Below are positions 42,929 to 51,529 of a stretch of DNA of 64,000 bases, one piece after another; position 1 is the stretch's first letter; each line of letters begins with the position of its first letter. Made by a program: the position numbers and the translations under genes. Source of the DNA: Paenibacillus pectinilyticus (lineage in GTDB: Bacteria; Bacillota; Bacilli; Paenibacillales; NBRC-103111); NCBI RefSeq assembly GCF_001700435.1, contig NZ_LYPC01000028.1, positions 493,093 through 557,092 of the forward strand, read 5' to 3'. The notes below the pieces were generated by a model, which worked only from the letters and a program-made list of their open reading frames with translations, made no database searches and was not told the origin of the DNA.

Positions 42929-42967
42929 AGCCCATTCGAGCTCAATCACTCGAACGGGCTTCTTTTT
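42929..42967 (+). terminator. Terminator at the end of array B
   Basis: AGCCCATTCGAG (42929-42940) and CTCGAACGGGCT (42949-42960) pair with one mismatch and are followed by TCTTTTT on the plus strand. Transcription from the MORN gene through array B would stop here. Nearly the same arms recur beside array C. Confidence 0.8.
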
Positions 42968-42970
42968 CCC

Positions 42971-43807
42971 CTACTCCCCCTGCACTCCACTACCCGCCTC
43001 GTTATCTAATTGACTTGCAAATAGTTCAATATCTGCCTTAGTCAAAGGAGTAACAAGCGCAAGCTCCTTCTCCAGCGCCGTTGCCAGCTGCTCCCGAGCG
43101 GCTTGCGTGCGGCCGAGTTTATGCAGCGTTTGTGCATAGAAATAATAGGATTCTGCGTGTTTAGGCGTTTTGGCAATGACCTTGGTGTACATCTCATCTG
43201 CTTCATTCAGGCGACCGAGCATATAGTAGTTTTGCGCTACGTTATCCATAATGGTCAGATCGGTGTCATTATAGGCATAAGCCTCGAGATTATAGGCAAG
43301 TGCTGCTTCCAAATCGCCATGCAATATTTGAAAATAACCAAAATTCCCATAAACCAGTGTGTTCTTGACCTCCTGCGCTAATTCCTGCAAAATGCTGTAA
43401 GACTCGTCCCGCTTGTTCTGCAGCCAATATACCGTAGCTACATTGAGCCTTGCCTGCATGCGCATATCCGCAGCATTCGTTGTATGCAGGACCTCTTCGA
43501 ACATCTGTTCGGCCTTGCTAAGATCACCCATTCTCATCAACAGATAACCATAACCAACCTGATGTTTTGGCAAAATAGGTTTGGAACGGTAGGCTTTCTC
43601 CATCAAAATCAAGGCTTGTTCACGATCGCCTTTCATATAGGCTAGATTGCCCCTCTGAGCATACAAGGCAGACCGACTCACATAAACAAAATAACCGAGG
43701 ATCACCACGATTGCAGCTACCCCCACTAGCCAATTCACCTTAAACGCCATAACAATCAAGATAAGAACAACGATTATTTTAAGAACACTTTTTAGGATAG
43801 GCGGCAT
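42971..43807 (-). CDS. Membrane-anchored TPR-repeat protein
   Basis: A 278-residue protein with two hydrophobic segments at the N-terminus (about 5-40) followed by about six tetratricopeptide repeats (for example KAEQMFEEVLHTTNAADMRM, LYGRLNEADEMYTKVIAKTP). TPRs mediate protein-protein contacts. AAAGGAG lies ten bases before ATG 43807, so the earlier TTG at 43828 is not used. It stands between array B and anmK with its own terminator region on either side. No partner is indicated. Confidence 0.75.
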   Translation of the reverse strand: MPPILKSVLKIIVVLILIVMAFKVNWLVGVAAIVVILGYFVYVSRSALYAQRGNLAYMKGDREQALILMEKAYRSKPILPKHQVGYGYLLMRMGDLSKAEQMFEEVLHTTNAADMRMQARLNVATVYWLQNKRDESYSILQELAQEVKNTLVYGNFGYFQILHGDLEAALAYNLEAYAYNDTDLTIMDNVAQNYYMLGRLNEADEMYTKVIAKTPKHAESYYFYAQTLHKLGRTQAAREQLATALEKELALVTPLTKADIELFASQLDNEAGSGVQGE

Positions 43808-43886
43808 GCATATAACTCTCCTTTTCAAACTCTAGTAAGTTAGACACATTGTAACAAAAAATGAGAGATTTCTCCTATATAAAATT

Positions 43887-43927
43887 AAAGACCGAAATAC
43901 CATCTGTTCTTCCCATGGCTCCGGTCT
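43887..43927 (-). terminator. Terminator of the anmK gene
   Basis: On the minus strand AGACCG and CGGTCT pair, with GCCAT/ATGG continuing inside, followed by TTTAATTTTAT, just past the anmK stop at 43936. Confidence 0.65.
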
Positions 43928-43935
43928 CCTTAATC

Positions 43936-45117
43936 TTATGGTAAAGCTAATTTCCCCATGATCGTCTGTCTATCCGCTCCCGTGGCTGCAGGAACGTTGT
44001 TCGGTTCGCCTTGGATAAAGGCATTGCCTAATAAGGCAAACAGCATCGCTTCCTTGGCATCAGCAGATATGCCTAGCTCGTCTGACGTGAGAATGGTCTG
44101 CTCTGGCAGCAGCGCACCAAGCATGTTAAGCAGCGTGCGGTTATGAGCTCCGCCACCACTTACAATCACTTCCGCAATATCACATTGTGGAAAAATAAAA
44201 TCCTTATACCCTCGAGCGATGCTATGCGCGGTAAAAGCTGTCGCCGTCGCAACGATATCCTCCTGCGGAAGACCTCGCTCCACAGCAGATGCCAGCCATG
44301 AAGCAACATAAGCTTTTCCGAATATCTCGCGTCCTGTCGTTTTGGGAGGGAGTTCTTGGAAGTATGGGTGTGCAAGCATGTCCTCTAGCAATTCCTGATG
44401 CACCTTGCCTTTGGCAGCCCAATCTCCATTGGCATCGTACGACATACGTCCCTCAGATAACTCATAGACGACTTGATCCATGATCATGTTCCCCGGCCCC
44501 GTGTCAAAAGCAATCATCCCTCCAGCAGGGGCAGGTATAGCTGTGCAGTTGCCTATTCCGCCTATGTTTTGGAGGATCCGACCTTTGCTCGCGTGTTTGA
44601 AAAGGAGATAGTCACCGTACGGAACTAGCGGCGCGCCTTGCCCGCCAACAGCGATGTCCGCTGTCCTGAAATCCCCGACGACAGGTCTGCCTGTTCGTTT
44701 GGCAATGACGGACAAATCACCGATTTGCAATGTCGATTTAGGCAGATATGGATTCCTCTCATCAGCTACCGGGATGTGCCAAATCGTCTGACCATGCGAG
44801 GCGATGAGATCAATCTCTGCCATGCTCATATGGGCAGCTGCAGCGGTTTGACTGACCGCATCAGCGAAGCGCTCAGCAATGGCGAAGTTCATGCCGCAAA
44901 CTTGAGCAACATCCGAGTTTTCGATCGTGCATAACAACTTGAGCTTCTCACGAATTTCAGCTTCATAAGAAAAGCTCTCAAAGTGGAGCAGCTTGATGCT
45001 CGTATCCAAACCGCTACCCTCCATACGGACGATAGCGACATCGATGCCGTCAAGTGAAGTACCGGACATAATGCCAGCTATGGTCAGTGAGGTTTGATTC
45101 AGAAGTGTTCGAAGCAT
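43936..45117 (-). CDS. anmK: Anhydro-N-acetylmuramic acid kinase
   Basis: A 393-residue sugar kinase of the AnmK family: GIMSGTSLDGIDVAIV at the start (ATP loop), IASHGQTIWHIP, GDFRTADIAVGGQGAPLVP and DTGPGNMIMDQ. AnmK hydrolyses the 1,6-anhydro ring of anhydro-MurNAc and phosphorylates the product to MurNAc-6-phosphate, the substrate of MurQ, encoded at 60445-61359. The enzyme is cytoplasmic. It is a single gene here, 5 kb from the muropeptide cluster. GAGGAG lies upstream of the ATG. Confidence 0.95.
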   Translation of the reverse strand: MLRTLLNQTSLTIAGIMSGTSLDGIDVAIVRMEGSGLDTSIKLLHFESFSYEAEIREKLKLLCTIENSDVAQVCGMNFAIAERFADAVSQTAAAAHMSMAEIDLIASHGQTIWHIPVADERNPYLPKSTLQIGDLSVIAKRTGRPVVGDFRTADIAVGGQGAPLVPYGDYLLFKHASKGRILQNIGGIGNCTAIPAPAGGMIAFDTGPGNMIMDQVVYELSEGRMSYDANGDWAAKGKVHQELLEDMLAHPYFQELPPKTTGREIFGKAYVASWLASAVERGLPQEDIVATATAFTAHSIARGYKDFIFPQCDIAEVIVSGGGAHNRTLLNMLGALLPEQTILTSDELGISADAKEAMLFALLGNAFIQGEPNNVPAATGADRQTIMGKLALP

Positions 45118-45235
45118 GACGATTCATCTCCTCGGTATTTAGGTTATTTTACTTTTAACATGGACCATTCACGAAAACAAATTCTTGCCTCTGCAAGTCA
45201 CCAGATACTAATATGGTGTACAGGAGGCGATTTAA

Positions 45236-46462
45236 ATAGAACGCAAACGGTCAATTCGCATATTCATTATTCTATTTTGCACATTATGTCTGATCCTGTT
45301 TATTGGAGCTGTGCAACTACGCAAGTCGAATTCCATTTCTACGACACTTCCACCTCTGGCGAGCGATAAGCCTTCCAATAAGGTATATACCAATCCCATA
45401 GAAATGCTGAATGACTATTATCATGTCACAGATGTGCACGCCAAAGGCTTCACAGGTAAAGGCGCCAGCGTAGCGATCATTGTATTTGATACGTTTGAAC
45501 CATCCGATATTCAAGTTTTCTCGGAGCGTTTTCATTTACCAAAGGCGACTATCAATGTCATACCTCTTTTTGGCGGTGCCGTTCACAAGGGACCAGCGAT
45601 CGATGGCGTTAAAGAAGTAACACTTGATATTAACATGGTACATGCAGCAGCACCGGATGCCCTTATCAATGTTTATTCTGCTCCTGAGGGCTTGCCCTTC
45701 TCTGTCATATTCCAAAAAATATTGGATGAGGGGAAAGATCAAATCGTCACGATCTCTTGGGCTAAAATGCAAAACCCACAGGAAGACGCGCGTTGCTTTC
45801 AAATCATTGAAGAAATGAGCAAACGCGGCATAACTGTATTTGCAGCTACTGGGGATTATGGCCGCAGTCTTGAACTTGCGAATCCGTTGGCTCCTGCCCA
45901 TCTGCCGAATGTTGTAGCAGTAGGAGGAACAATTGTGACGGCCGACCCGCAATTAAATCGCATAACAGAAAGCGACTGGCCTGATTCAGTACGAGGCTGG
46001 ACCATGGCTTATCCGTTGCCTAAATATCAATCAGCAGCATCAGCTTCTGCCAAACTAGCAGAGGAAAGTAAAAAATACCGCGTCATTCCCGATATTGTCG
46101 GACCATCTGTTGTAAAGACAAGTGATACATTGACTGCCGAGCATGGCGGACTTTTGTTCTATGTCACGAGTCCCACTACGGGTAAAGGAGAATGGGGCCC
46201 GATTGTAGGGACTAGCGTTGCCTCCCCTTACATAGCTGGCATTTTCGCCACGATTGTCGGCGGCTTGCACAAGGGCTTAGGCGATATTCACCAGCAGCTT
46301 TACAGCATGATGAAATCCGCAGCATTCAACCAAGTGGCTAACGCCGATCAGGCCGGGACTACAAAAAGCGAAAATTCCTTTACGCAAACATCCGGGCTGG
46401 GAAGTCTTAATGCTTATGAGATGGCCGTTGCTTATGGATTAATTAAGAATGTGAAGCATTAG
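45236..46462 (+). CDS. S53 sedolisin-like serine peptidase, apparent AUA start
   Basis: The frame encodes a short S53 peptidase. Counting from GTG 45311, the triad is E102, D106 (KEVTLDINM) and S302 (GTSVASP), with oxyanion D182 (AATGDYG). From GTG the protein has no secretion signal. Upstream in frame, however, there is a basic stretch and a hydrophobic run (IFIILFCTLCLILFIGAV), and the frame begins at ATA 45236. This ATA directly follows an in-frame TAA and lies eight bases after AGGAGG (45222-45227). I place the start there (408 residues); a rare AUA start or a base error would explain it. The large N-terminal propeptide of most S53 enzymes is missing. Confidence 0.78.
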   Translation: MERKRSIRIFIILFCTLCLILFIGAVQLRKSNSISTTLPPLASDKPSNKVYTNPIEMLNDYYHVTDVHAKGFTGKGASVAIIVFDTFEPSDIQVFSERFHLPKATINVIPLFGGAVHKGPAIDGVKEVTLDINMVHAAAPDALINVYSAPEGLPFSVIFQKILDEGKDQIVTISWAKMQNPQEDARCFQIIEEMSKRGITVFAATGDYGRSLELANPLAPAHLPNVVAVGGTIVTADPQLNRITESDWPDSVRGWTMAYPLPKYQSAASASAKLAEESKKYRVIPDIVGPSVVKTSDTLTAEHGGLLFYVTSPTTGKGEWGPIVGTSVASPYIAGIFATIVGGLHKGLGDIHQQLYSMMKSAAFNQVANADQAGTTKSENSFTQTSGLGSLNAYEMAVAYGLIKNVKH

Positions 46463-46578
46463 GTTATCATTTGTAAGTTACTGTCGAAATATATCATTTT
46501 AATAGGACAAAAGACCCATCCATCTGCTATACTTTATATAGCGCTTTTAATAGCTACTACATCGAGAGGATGGATGAA

Positions 46579-49365
46579 ATGAAACATCGATCAAAAAAAC
46601 TGGTAATCCAATTAGCAATGATAGCCATTATGCTATTGGCAAATTTACCAATGTACAGCGGGCATGCTGGAGCTACTTCTCTAACACCTGGAGTTTTTGT
46701 TAGTGAAAATACAGATTCAGCCGCAACTTTAGTAGTAAACACAAATTCAATTTCTTTAGAAGCAACATTCGGAATTATGCTAGGTAAACTTGAAGATATG
46801 TCAGATAGTCAACCGGTTGAGGTTGAAGGTCAGAGCACCTCTACCCAGAGATATGCTCATTTATCTAGCTTGACCCCAGGAACTACCTACTATTTTTACG
46901 CATATGCACAAGAGGGAGTCACAAGGTACACTAGCACTATCAATTCCTTTACAACTGCAGCTATTCAAGGAATTGATGTAACGGATTTAAGTGGAATTCC
47001 TTACGCCAAAAATCTAGTGACGTCCAGCAACACCCAAAACGTGTACTCTGTGCATGTTCCTTTTAATACAAACAGTGTTAAGGTGTCTGAATCCGTTAAC
47101 TTAGGCACTGCCTATGTGTTTCTACCTTTGGAGTTTGCAAAAGTAGGAAGTCCTTCACTGACGAAGACTTGGACGACACCTATCGATCGGGTTACATCTG
47201 CGACATATAGCGTAGACCTGACGCCAGCTTTGGTATCTAGTTTAACAACGGTATGTGTTAAAAATCCAATATTCGGAGGCCCGGCTGGCCAATCACCAAC
47301 AATTAATTCATGTGACAATTATCCATACGAAATACAGATTATTCGTGACGCTCCCACCGTGGAAACACAGACTATTCAAATAAATACATTTACAAATGCA
47401 ACTTTAAAAGGATATGCAACTGGATTTGATCATGAATCCACAAAAGTGAAATTTCAAGTGTCTCCACATGAAGATATGTCAGAAAGTAGAAACCCGGACG
47501 GGTTTTGGTACAATAATGATATTAACTCTTTTATTGACGATCTAACTCCTGGCACTACCTACTATTATCGCGCTTATGCACAAGAATTTGATGGAGATGT
47601 AGCTGTAGGTCCGGCGGTCTATGGCGATATCAAAACCTTCTCGACTGCGTCCTTTACAGGAATTGATGTGAAGGATTCACAACAGAATATTTTCGCCAAA
47701 TCGCCTTCGTCATTCAATATCAACACCAAACAATACACGGTTCACGTTCCATACAACACATTAAGTGTTAATGTATCTCAGAACGTTTACACAGGCACAG
47801 CCCCTCTACCACTTATGCGTGCTAAGTTTGCAGTCGTAAATCTAGACACTTTTTCACAACAAGAGGACTGGAGTCTGCCTGTAAGTGGAAATATTACTGC
47901 AACGCATCAGGTAACTTTGTCGTCTAGTTTAACAACGGTATGTGTCACCGCTCCAAGATTCTCAGTTGTAAGTAACGTAGAGGGACCTATTCACTCCTGT
48001 TCCGACTCACAATACGAAGTTCAAATCATTCGCGACGCAGCACCACAAGCCGCACCAGAAACGCCTAAAACCGTGAAAGTCATCGTAACAGAGCAAGGCG
48101 GCAACGTTGCCAATGTTCCTGTTACGCAGCTAGGCGAATCGAAATTACCGATGTCCGCACAGTTGTTCACAAAAGAAGGTACAGCCCTTAATTTGCCGGA
48201 AATTGCAATTAAAGCGGATGGAACTTTTACATTACCGAACGTGCCAGCTGGTCAATATCAAATGGTCTTGAGCGTTGTTGCACCAACAGGTGAGAAACTT
48301 GCAGGTAGACCAGCCACATTGACTGTTGATGCAAGCGGTAATGCTCAAATCGAATCCGAATTGATCGATCCATACGGTATCATTACAGATGCTGTCACAG
48401 GCAAAGCCATTGCAGGCGCGCATGCGACGCTTCACTGGGCGGACACAGCATTGAATCGTTCCAAGGGCAGAACCATTGATGGGCTCGTTGTATTACCGAT
48501 TTTGCCTGATTTTGCTCCGAATCAGAATAAGGACCCGCAAGACAGTAACGCCAAAGGCGAATACGGCTGGATGGTATTCCCGAACGGAGATTACTACGTA
48601 CGTGCAACGAAAGAGGGATACACGGATTTTGACAGCAGAACAACTGGCGCCAATAAAGATGCTGGTAAAGATAGTTACATCGAAAACGGTGTGATCCATA
48701 TTGGACAAGCGATCGAGAGCTACGATTTCACGATGGAGCCGATCGCCAAAGAAAAAGGTACGCATAACAACTACATCGCAGGATATCCAGATGGGACATT
48801 TGGTCCGGATCGCAATATTACACGTGCTGAAGTTGCGGCTGTTTTCGCAAGAATTACGAATAACTACCAGCTTGTGCTAAATGCAAGTGATGCAAACAGC
48901 TTCAACGATGTATCCAGCAGTCACTGGGCCAAAGAATACATTGAGAGCGTGCGAGCAAGCGGATTAATGCTTGGTGTTACAGATAGCTCTTTCCTTCCAG
49001 AATCTCCGATTACACGCGGAGAAGTGGCAGCCATCATCGCAAGATTTAAGAAGCTAGCACCTGTGGAAGAGCCACTTTTCAGCGATACATTGGATTACTG
49101 GGCTAGCAGCGCCATCAATGCTGTGAAAAAAGCGAACATTATCGATGGATACGGGGATGGCACTTTCCTTCCGAATCAAAAGATTGTTCGTAAAGAATTC
49201 GTCGTCATGATCAATCGCATGCTGGGAAGAGGAAAGTTCCAACCGATGACGCAATCCACATGGAGTGACGTACCGGTAACCGACTTCTACTTCGCTGATA
49301 TCCAAGAAGCGTCTACAACCCACAATTATGCGATCTATGAAGATGCCATTGAGCGATTGAAATAA
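46579..49365 (+). CDS. S-layer-homology surface protein with fibronectin-like domains
   Basis: A 928-residue secreted protein. It has a signal peptide, two fibronectin-type/Big-like segments containing SLTPGTTYYFYAYAQEG and DLTPGTTYYYRAYAQEF, two cadherin-like Ser-rich segments with paired cysteines, a carboxypeptidase-regulatory-like domain (about 530-725), and three SLH domains at the end (YIAGYPDGTFGPDRNITRAE, FNDVSSSHWAKEYIESV, IIDGYGDGTFLPNQKIVRKE). SLH domains bind pyruvylated wall polymer. The two repeated blocks (about 45-260 and 265-490) are similar to each other. GAGAGG before ATG 46579 favours it over 46570. Confidence 0.85.
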   Translation: MKHRSKKLVIQLAMIAIMLLANLPMYSGHAGATSLTPGVFVSENTDSAATLVVNTNSISLEATFGIMLGKLEDMSDSQPVEVEGQSTSTQRYAHLSSLTPGTTYYFYAYAQEGVTRYTSTINSFTTAAIQGIDVTDLSGIPYAKNLVTSSNTQNVYSVHVPFNTNSVKVSESVNLGTAYVFLPLEFAKVGSPSLTKTWTTPIDRVTSATYSVDLTPALVSSLTTVCVKNPIFGGPAGQSPTINSCDNYPYEIQIIRDAPTVETQTIQINTFTNATLKGYATGFDHESTKVKFQVSPHEDMSESRNPDGFWYNNDINSFIDDLTPGTTYYYRAYAQEFDGDVAVGPAVYGDIKTFSTASFTGIDVKDSQQNIFAKSPSSFNINTKQYTVHVPYNTLSVNVSQNVYTGTAPLPLMRAKFAVVNLDTFSQQEDWSLPVSGNITATHQVTLSSSLTTVCVTAPRFSVVSNVEGPIHSCSDSQYEVQIIRDAAPQAAPETPKTVKVIVTEQGGNVANVPVTQLGESKLPMSAQLFTKEGTALNLPEIAIKADGTFTLPNVPAGQYQMVLSVVAPTGEKLAGRPATLTVDASGNAQIESELIDPYGIITDAVTGKAIAGAHATLHWADTALNRSKGRTIDGLVVLPILPDFAPNQNKDPQDSNAKGEYGWMVFPNGDYYVRATKEGYTDFDSRTTGANKDAGKDSYIENGVIHIGQAIESYDFTMEPIAKEKGTHNNYIAGYPDGTFGPDRNITRAEVAAVFARITNNYQLVLNASDANSFNDVSSSHWAKEYIESVRASGLMLGVTDSSFLPESPITRGEVAAIIARFKKLAPVEEPLFSDTLDYWASSAINAVKKANIIDGYGDGTFLPNQKIVRKEFVVMINRMLGRGKFQPMTQSTWSDVPVTDFYFADIQEASTTHNYAIYEDAIERLK

Positions 49366-49399
49366 GAGAAGCCGGCTTTTCGGCGCATCCTAACCGAGT

Positions 49400-49430
49400 G
49401 AGCCTCCCATATGGGAGGCTCATTCTTTAT
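49400..49430. terminator. Terminator of the SLH-protein gene
   Basis: GAGCCTCCCAT and ATGGGAGGCTC form a perfect 11-bp stem with no separate loop bases, followed by ATTCTTTAT, between convergent genes ending at 49365 (+) and 49434 (-). Confidence 0.8.
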
Positions 49431-49433
49431 ACG

Positions 49434-50402
49434 TTAGGTGGTTTCCACTACCTTCGAATACGAATCATAGGCTTTCCACACGCGATAATTCAGCTTTTCG
49501 TAGAAAGCTACAAGGGTTGTCCAATCGATGACGATCTGCCGAATTTGGCGTTCCCTAAGGAAGTGAACACCTGCTTGAACTACGGCCAGTCCAAACCCTC
49601 TGCCTTGGTATGCGGAGTCGACACCTAGAGGCCCAATCCCCCCTAGCTCATCTTCAAATAACGGTGACCAATACACGTTCTGAGCAATGATGGGTGATGA
49701 ACTGTCGTTAATCCGGCAAAAGCCAACAATGTGGCCATCCGTTTCGATTACCACGAATTCTCGTCCCGTCCCTCCGAGCTCAAAATACCGAATCGCTTCA
49801 TATTCCCATCGTCCTGGGAAACAGCGCCGGAAAAAAGCAAGCAGCTCATCCTTCTCATCGCTCTCCAACAGCCGAAACGAAACCCCTTCGTGTTTAGGCA
49901 ATTCGTACACTGACGTATCGTCATAAATCGCAAGAAGATCATTTTCTACCCGATTATCGTCTTTATAGCCCTTAGACTCGAGCCATGTACGTACTTCCGG
50001 ATACTCATTTGGAACTCCTGGGAAATAGTGCCACGGATCACGGCCGATCAGGATTTTCTGAACCCCATGCTCCATTAGTGCCGTTTCAGCCCGCTTTAAC
50101 AGCTCACTTCCAATGCCCAGTCCACGCAAATTCCGATCGACCAACAGAACCTGAATCCAGCCAGCACCAGCTCCCAATACGAGATCCCGATGTTCCTGCC
50201 ACAGCTTGGCAACGATAAATCCGACTGCTTTCCCAGATACCTCATCAACAGCAACCCATGAACCGCTCTTTAAAACGTTGACGTCGGCAAAGCTGTTTTG
50301 CTTGAGCAGTTGTTCTTGCATCGGGAAGTGTTCACCAAGCTCTCGGTTCCACAGCAGGCATAGCTCGGTTAGCCGATCTTCTTTTAAGGGGACATAATTC
50401 AT
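49434..50402 (-). CDS. Double-GNAT acetyltransferase
   Basis: A 322-residue protein with two GNAT folds. The first (about 1-165) has VLLVDRNLRGLGIGSELLKRAE; the second (about 170-322) has PLGVDSAYQGRGFGLAVVQAG. Only the acetyl-CoA loops identify it; the substrate is unknown. It is the last gene of the muropeptide set, 17 bases after the AmiE-like gene, and resembles the two-domain acetyltransferase at 56063-57031. ATG 50402 follows GGAGG by eight bases and is preferred over 50417. Confidence 0.82.
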   Translation of the reverse strand: MNYVPLKEDRLTELCLLWNRELGEHFPMQEQLLKQNSFADVNVLKSGSWVAVDEVSGKAVGFIVAKLWQEHRDLVLGAGAGWIQVLLVDRNLRGLGIGSELLKRAETALMEHGVQKILIGRDPWHYFPGVPNEYPEVRTWLESKGYKDDNRVENDLLAIYDDTSVYELPKHEGVSFRLLESDEKDELLAFFRRCFPGRWEYEAIRYFELGGTGREFVVIETDGHIVGFCRINDSSSPIIAQNVYWSPLFEDELGGIGPLGVDSAYQGRGFGLAVVQAGVHFLRERQIRQIVIDWTTLVAFYEKLNYRVWKAYDSYSKVVETT

Positions 50403-50419
50403 TCGAAAAACCTCCAAAA

Positions 50420-51499
50420 CTAGTCTAATTGCGAAAGAATGAGATTGTGCAGCCTCGGCCGAATGTGCAAGATATGCTCCGCTCTTCCGAAATGAACGCG
50501 ATTGGTAAGCAATATGATCTGCAAATCCCGCTCAGGATCGAACAAAAGACTAGTACCTGTAAACCCCGTATGCCCAAATGATGATTCGGATACATAGTCG
50601 CCGCCGAACCAGAAGCTGCTTGGATTTCTTAGCTGCCAGCCGAGCCCTCGAGCTTCGTGGTCATACCTCGTAAAATTACGATAAGATAGCTCGATGGCCG
50701 CCTTGGAAAGGATTCTACGTCCCTTATAGACGCCTTTCTGCCGAATCATTTGCACATAATTCGCCAGATCGGGAACCGTAGAGAACAGGCCAGCATGGCC
50801 GCTTATGCCATGCATGAGCTCCGCTTTTTCATCGTGAACGACGCCTGACTTGTACGCTTGAAGATGTTCCGCAAACTCAGTAACCGCATAGCGCGTGTCC
50901 TCGTAGGTCGGACAAAAACCAGTATCCGTCATCTCCAGGGGGTCATATATTTGCCTTTTGACATAAGAATCGAACGCTTCACCCGTCACAGTTTCAATGA
51001 TCAGGTAGAGCAAAATCATGCCAATGTCACTATACACGACCTTAGTCCCCGGAGGATGGAGTGGTCGTTCGTTCAAAATTAGCTCCATCAACTCTTCCCG
51101 AGATAGATGCAACAGCCCTCTTATCCCCGGAATATCTGCCCTGAGCCCTGAGGAATGTGTGAGCAAATGTATGATCCGGATAGGTTCACCCGGTTCACCC
51201 TCTAGGGAGCGAAATTGTGGTAAAAAGACCCCGATCGGATCTGCCAACGAAAGATTGCCTTGATCCATCAATTGCAGCACCGCTGGCAGCGTTGCAACAA
51301 CTTTGGTCAATGAAGCCAAATCAAAAACCGTATTTAAGCTCATCGGGGCAGCTTCTGGATACATCACGCGATTCCCATAAGCACGCCTCAGCAGTTCTTT
51401 TCCTTGATGAGCGATAGAAAGAACCGCACCAGGAAGATGTCCTGCATCTATTTCCTTTTCGATGAAAAAGCTTATCTTCGCGATATCTATATGTGACAC
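50420..51499 (-). CDS. AmiE-like class C beta-lactamase-fold serine hydrolase
   Basis: A 359-residue penicillin-binding-protein-like hydrolase. Motifs: S63-L-T-K66 (SxxK) in LASLTKV, tyrosine motif VVYSDIGM, and the late HTGFTG. In B. subtilis the gene in this position (ybbE, amiE) encodes a secreted N-acetylmuramyl-L-alanine amidase of muropeptide recovery. Here no signal peptide is present, so the enzyme should be cytoplasmic. It follows nagZ by 30 bases. The family is clear; the amidase role follows from gene context. Confidence 0.8.
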   Translation of the reverse strand: MSHIDIAKISFFIEKEIDAGHLPGAVLSIAHQGKELLRRAYGNRVMYPEAAPMSLNTVFDLASLTKVVATLPAVLQLMDQGNLSLADPIGVFLPQFRSLEGEPGEPIRIIHLLTHSSGLRADIPGIRGLLHLSREELMELILNERPLHPPGTKVVYSDIGMILLYLIIETVTGEAFDSYVKRQIYDPLEMTDTGFCPTYEDTRYAVTEFAEHLQAYKSGVVHDEKAELMHGISGHAGLFSTVPDLANYVQMIRQKGVYKGRRILSKAAIELSYRNFTRYDHEARGLGWQLRNPSSFWFGGDYVSESSFGHTGFTGTSLLFDPERDLQIILLTNRVHFGRAEHILHIRPRLHNLILSQLD

Positions 51500-51529
51500 G
51501 ATAGCTGAGCCCCTCCATTGAGCGGAATA

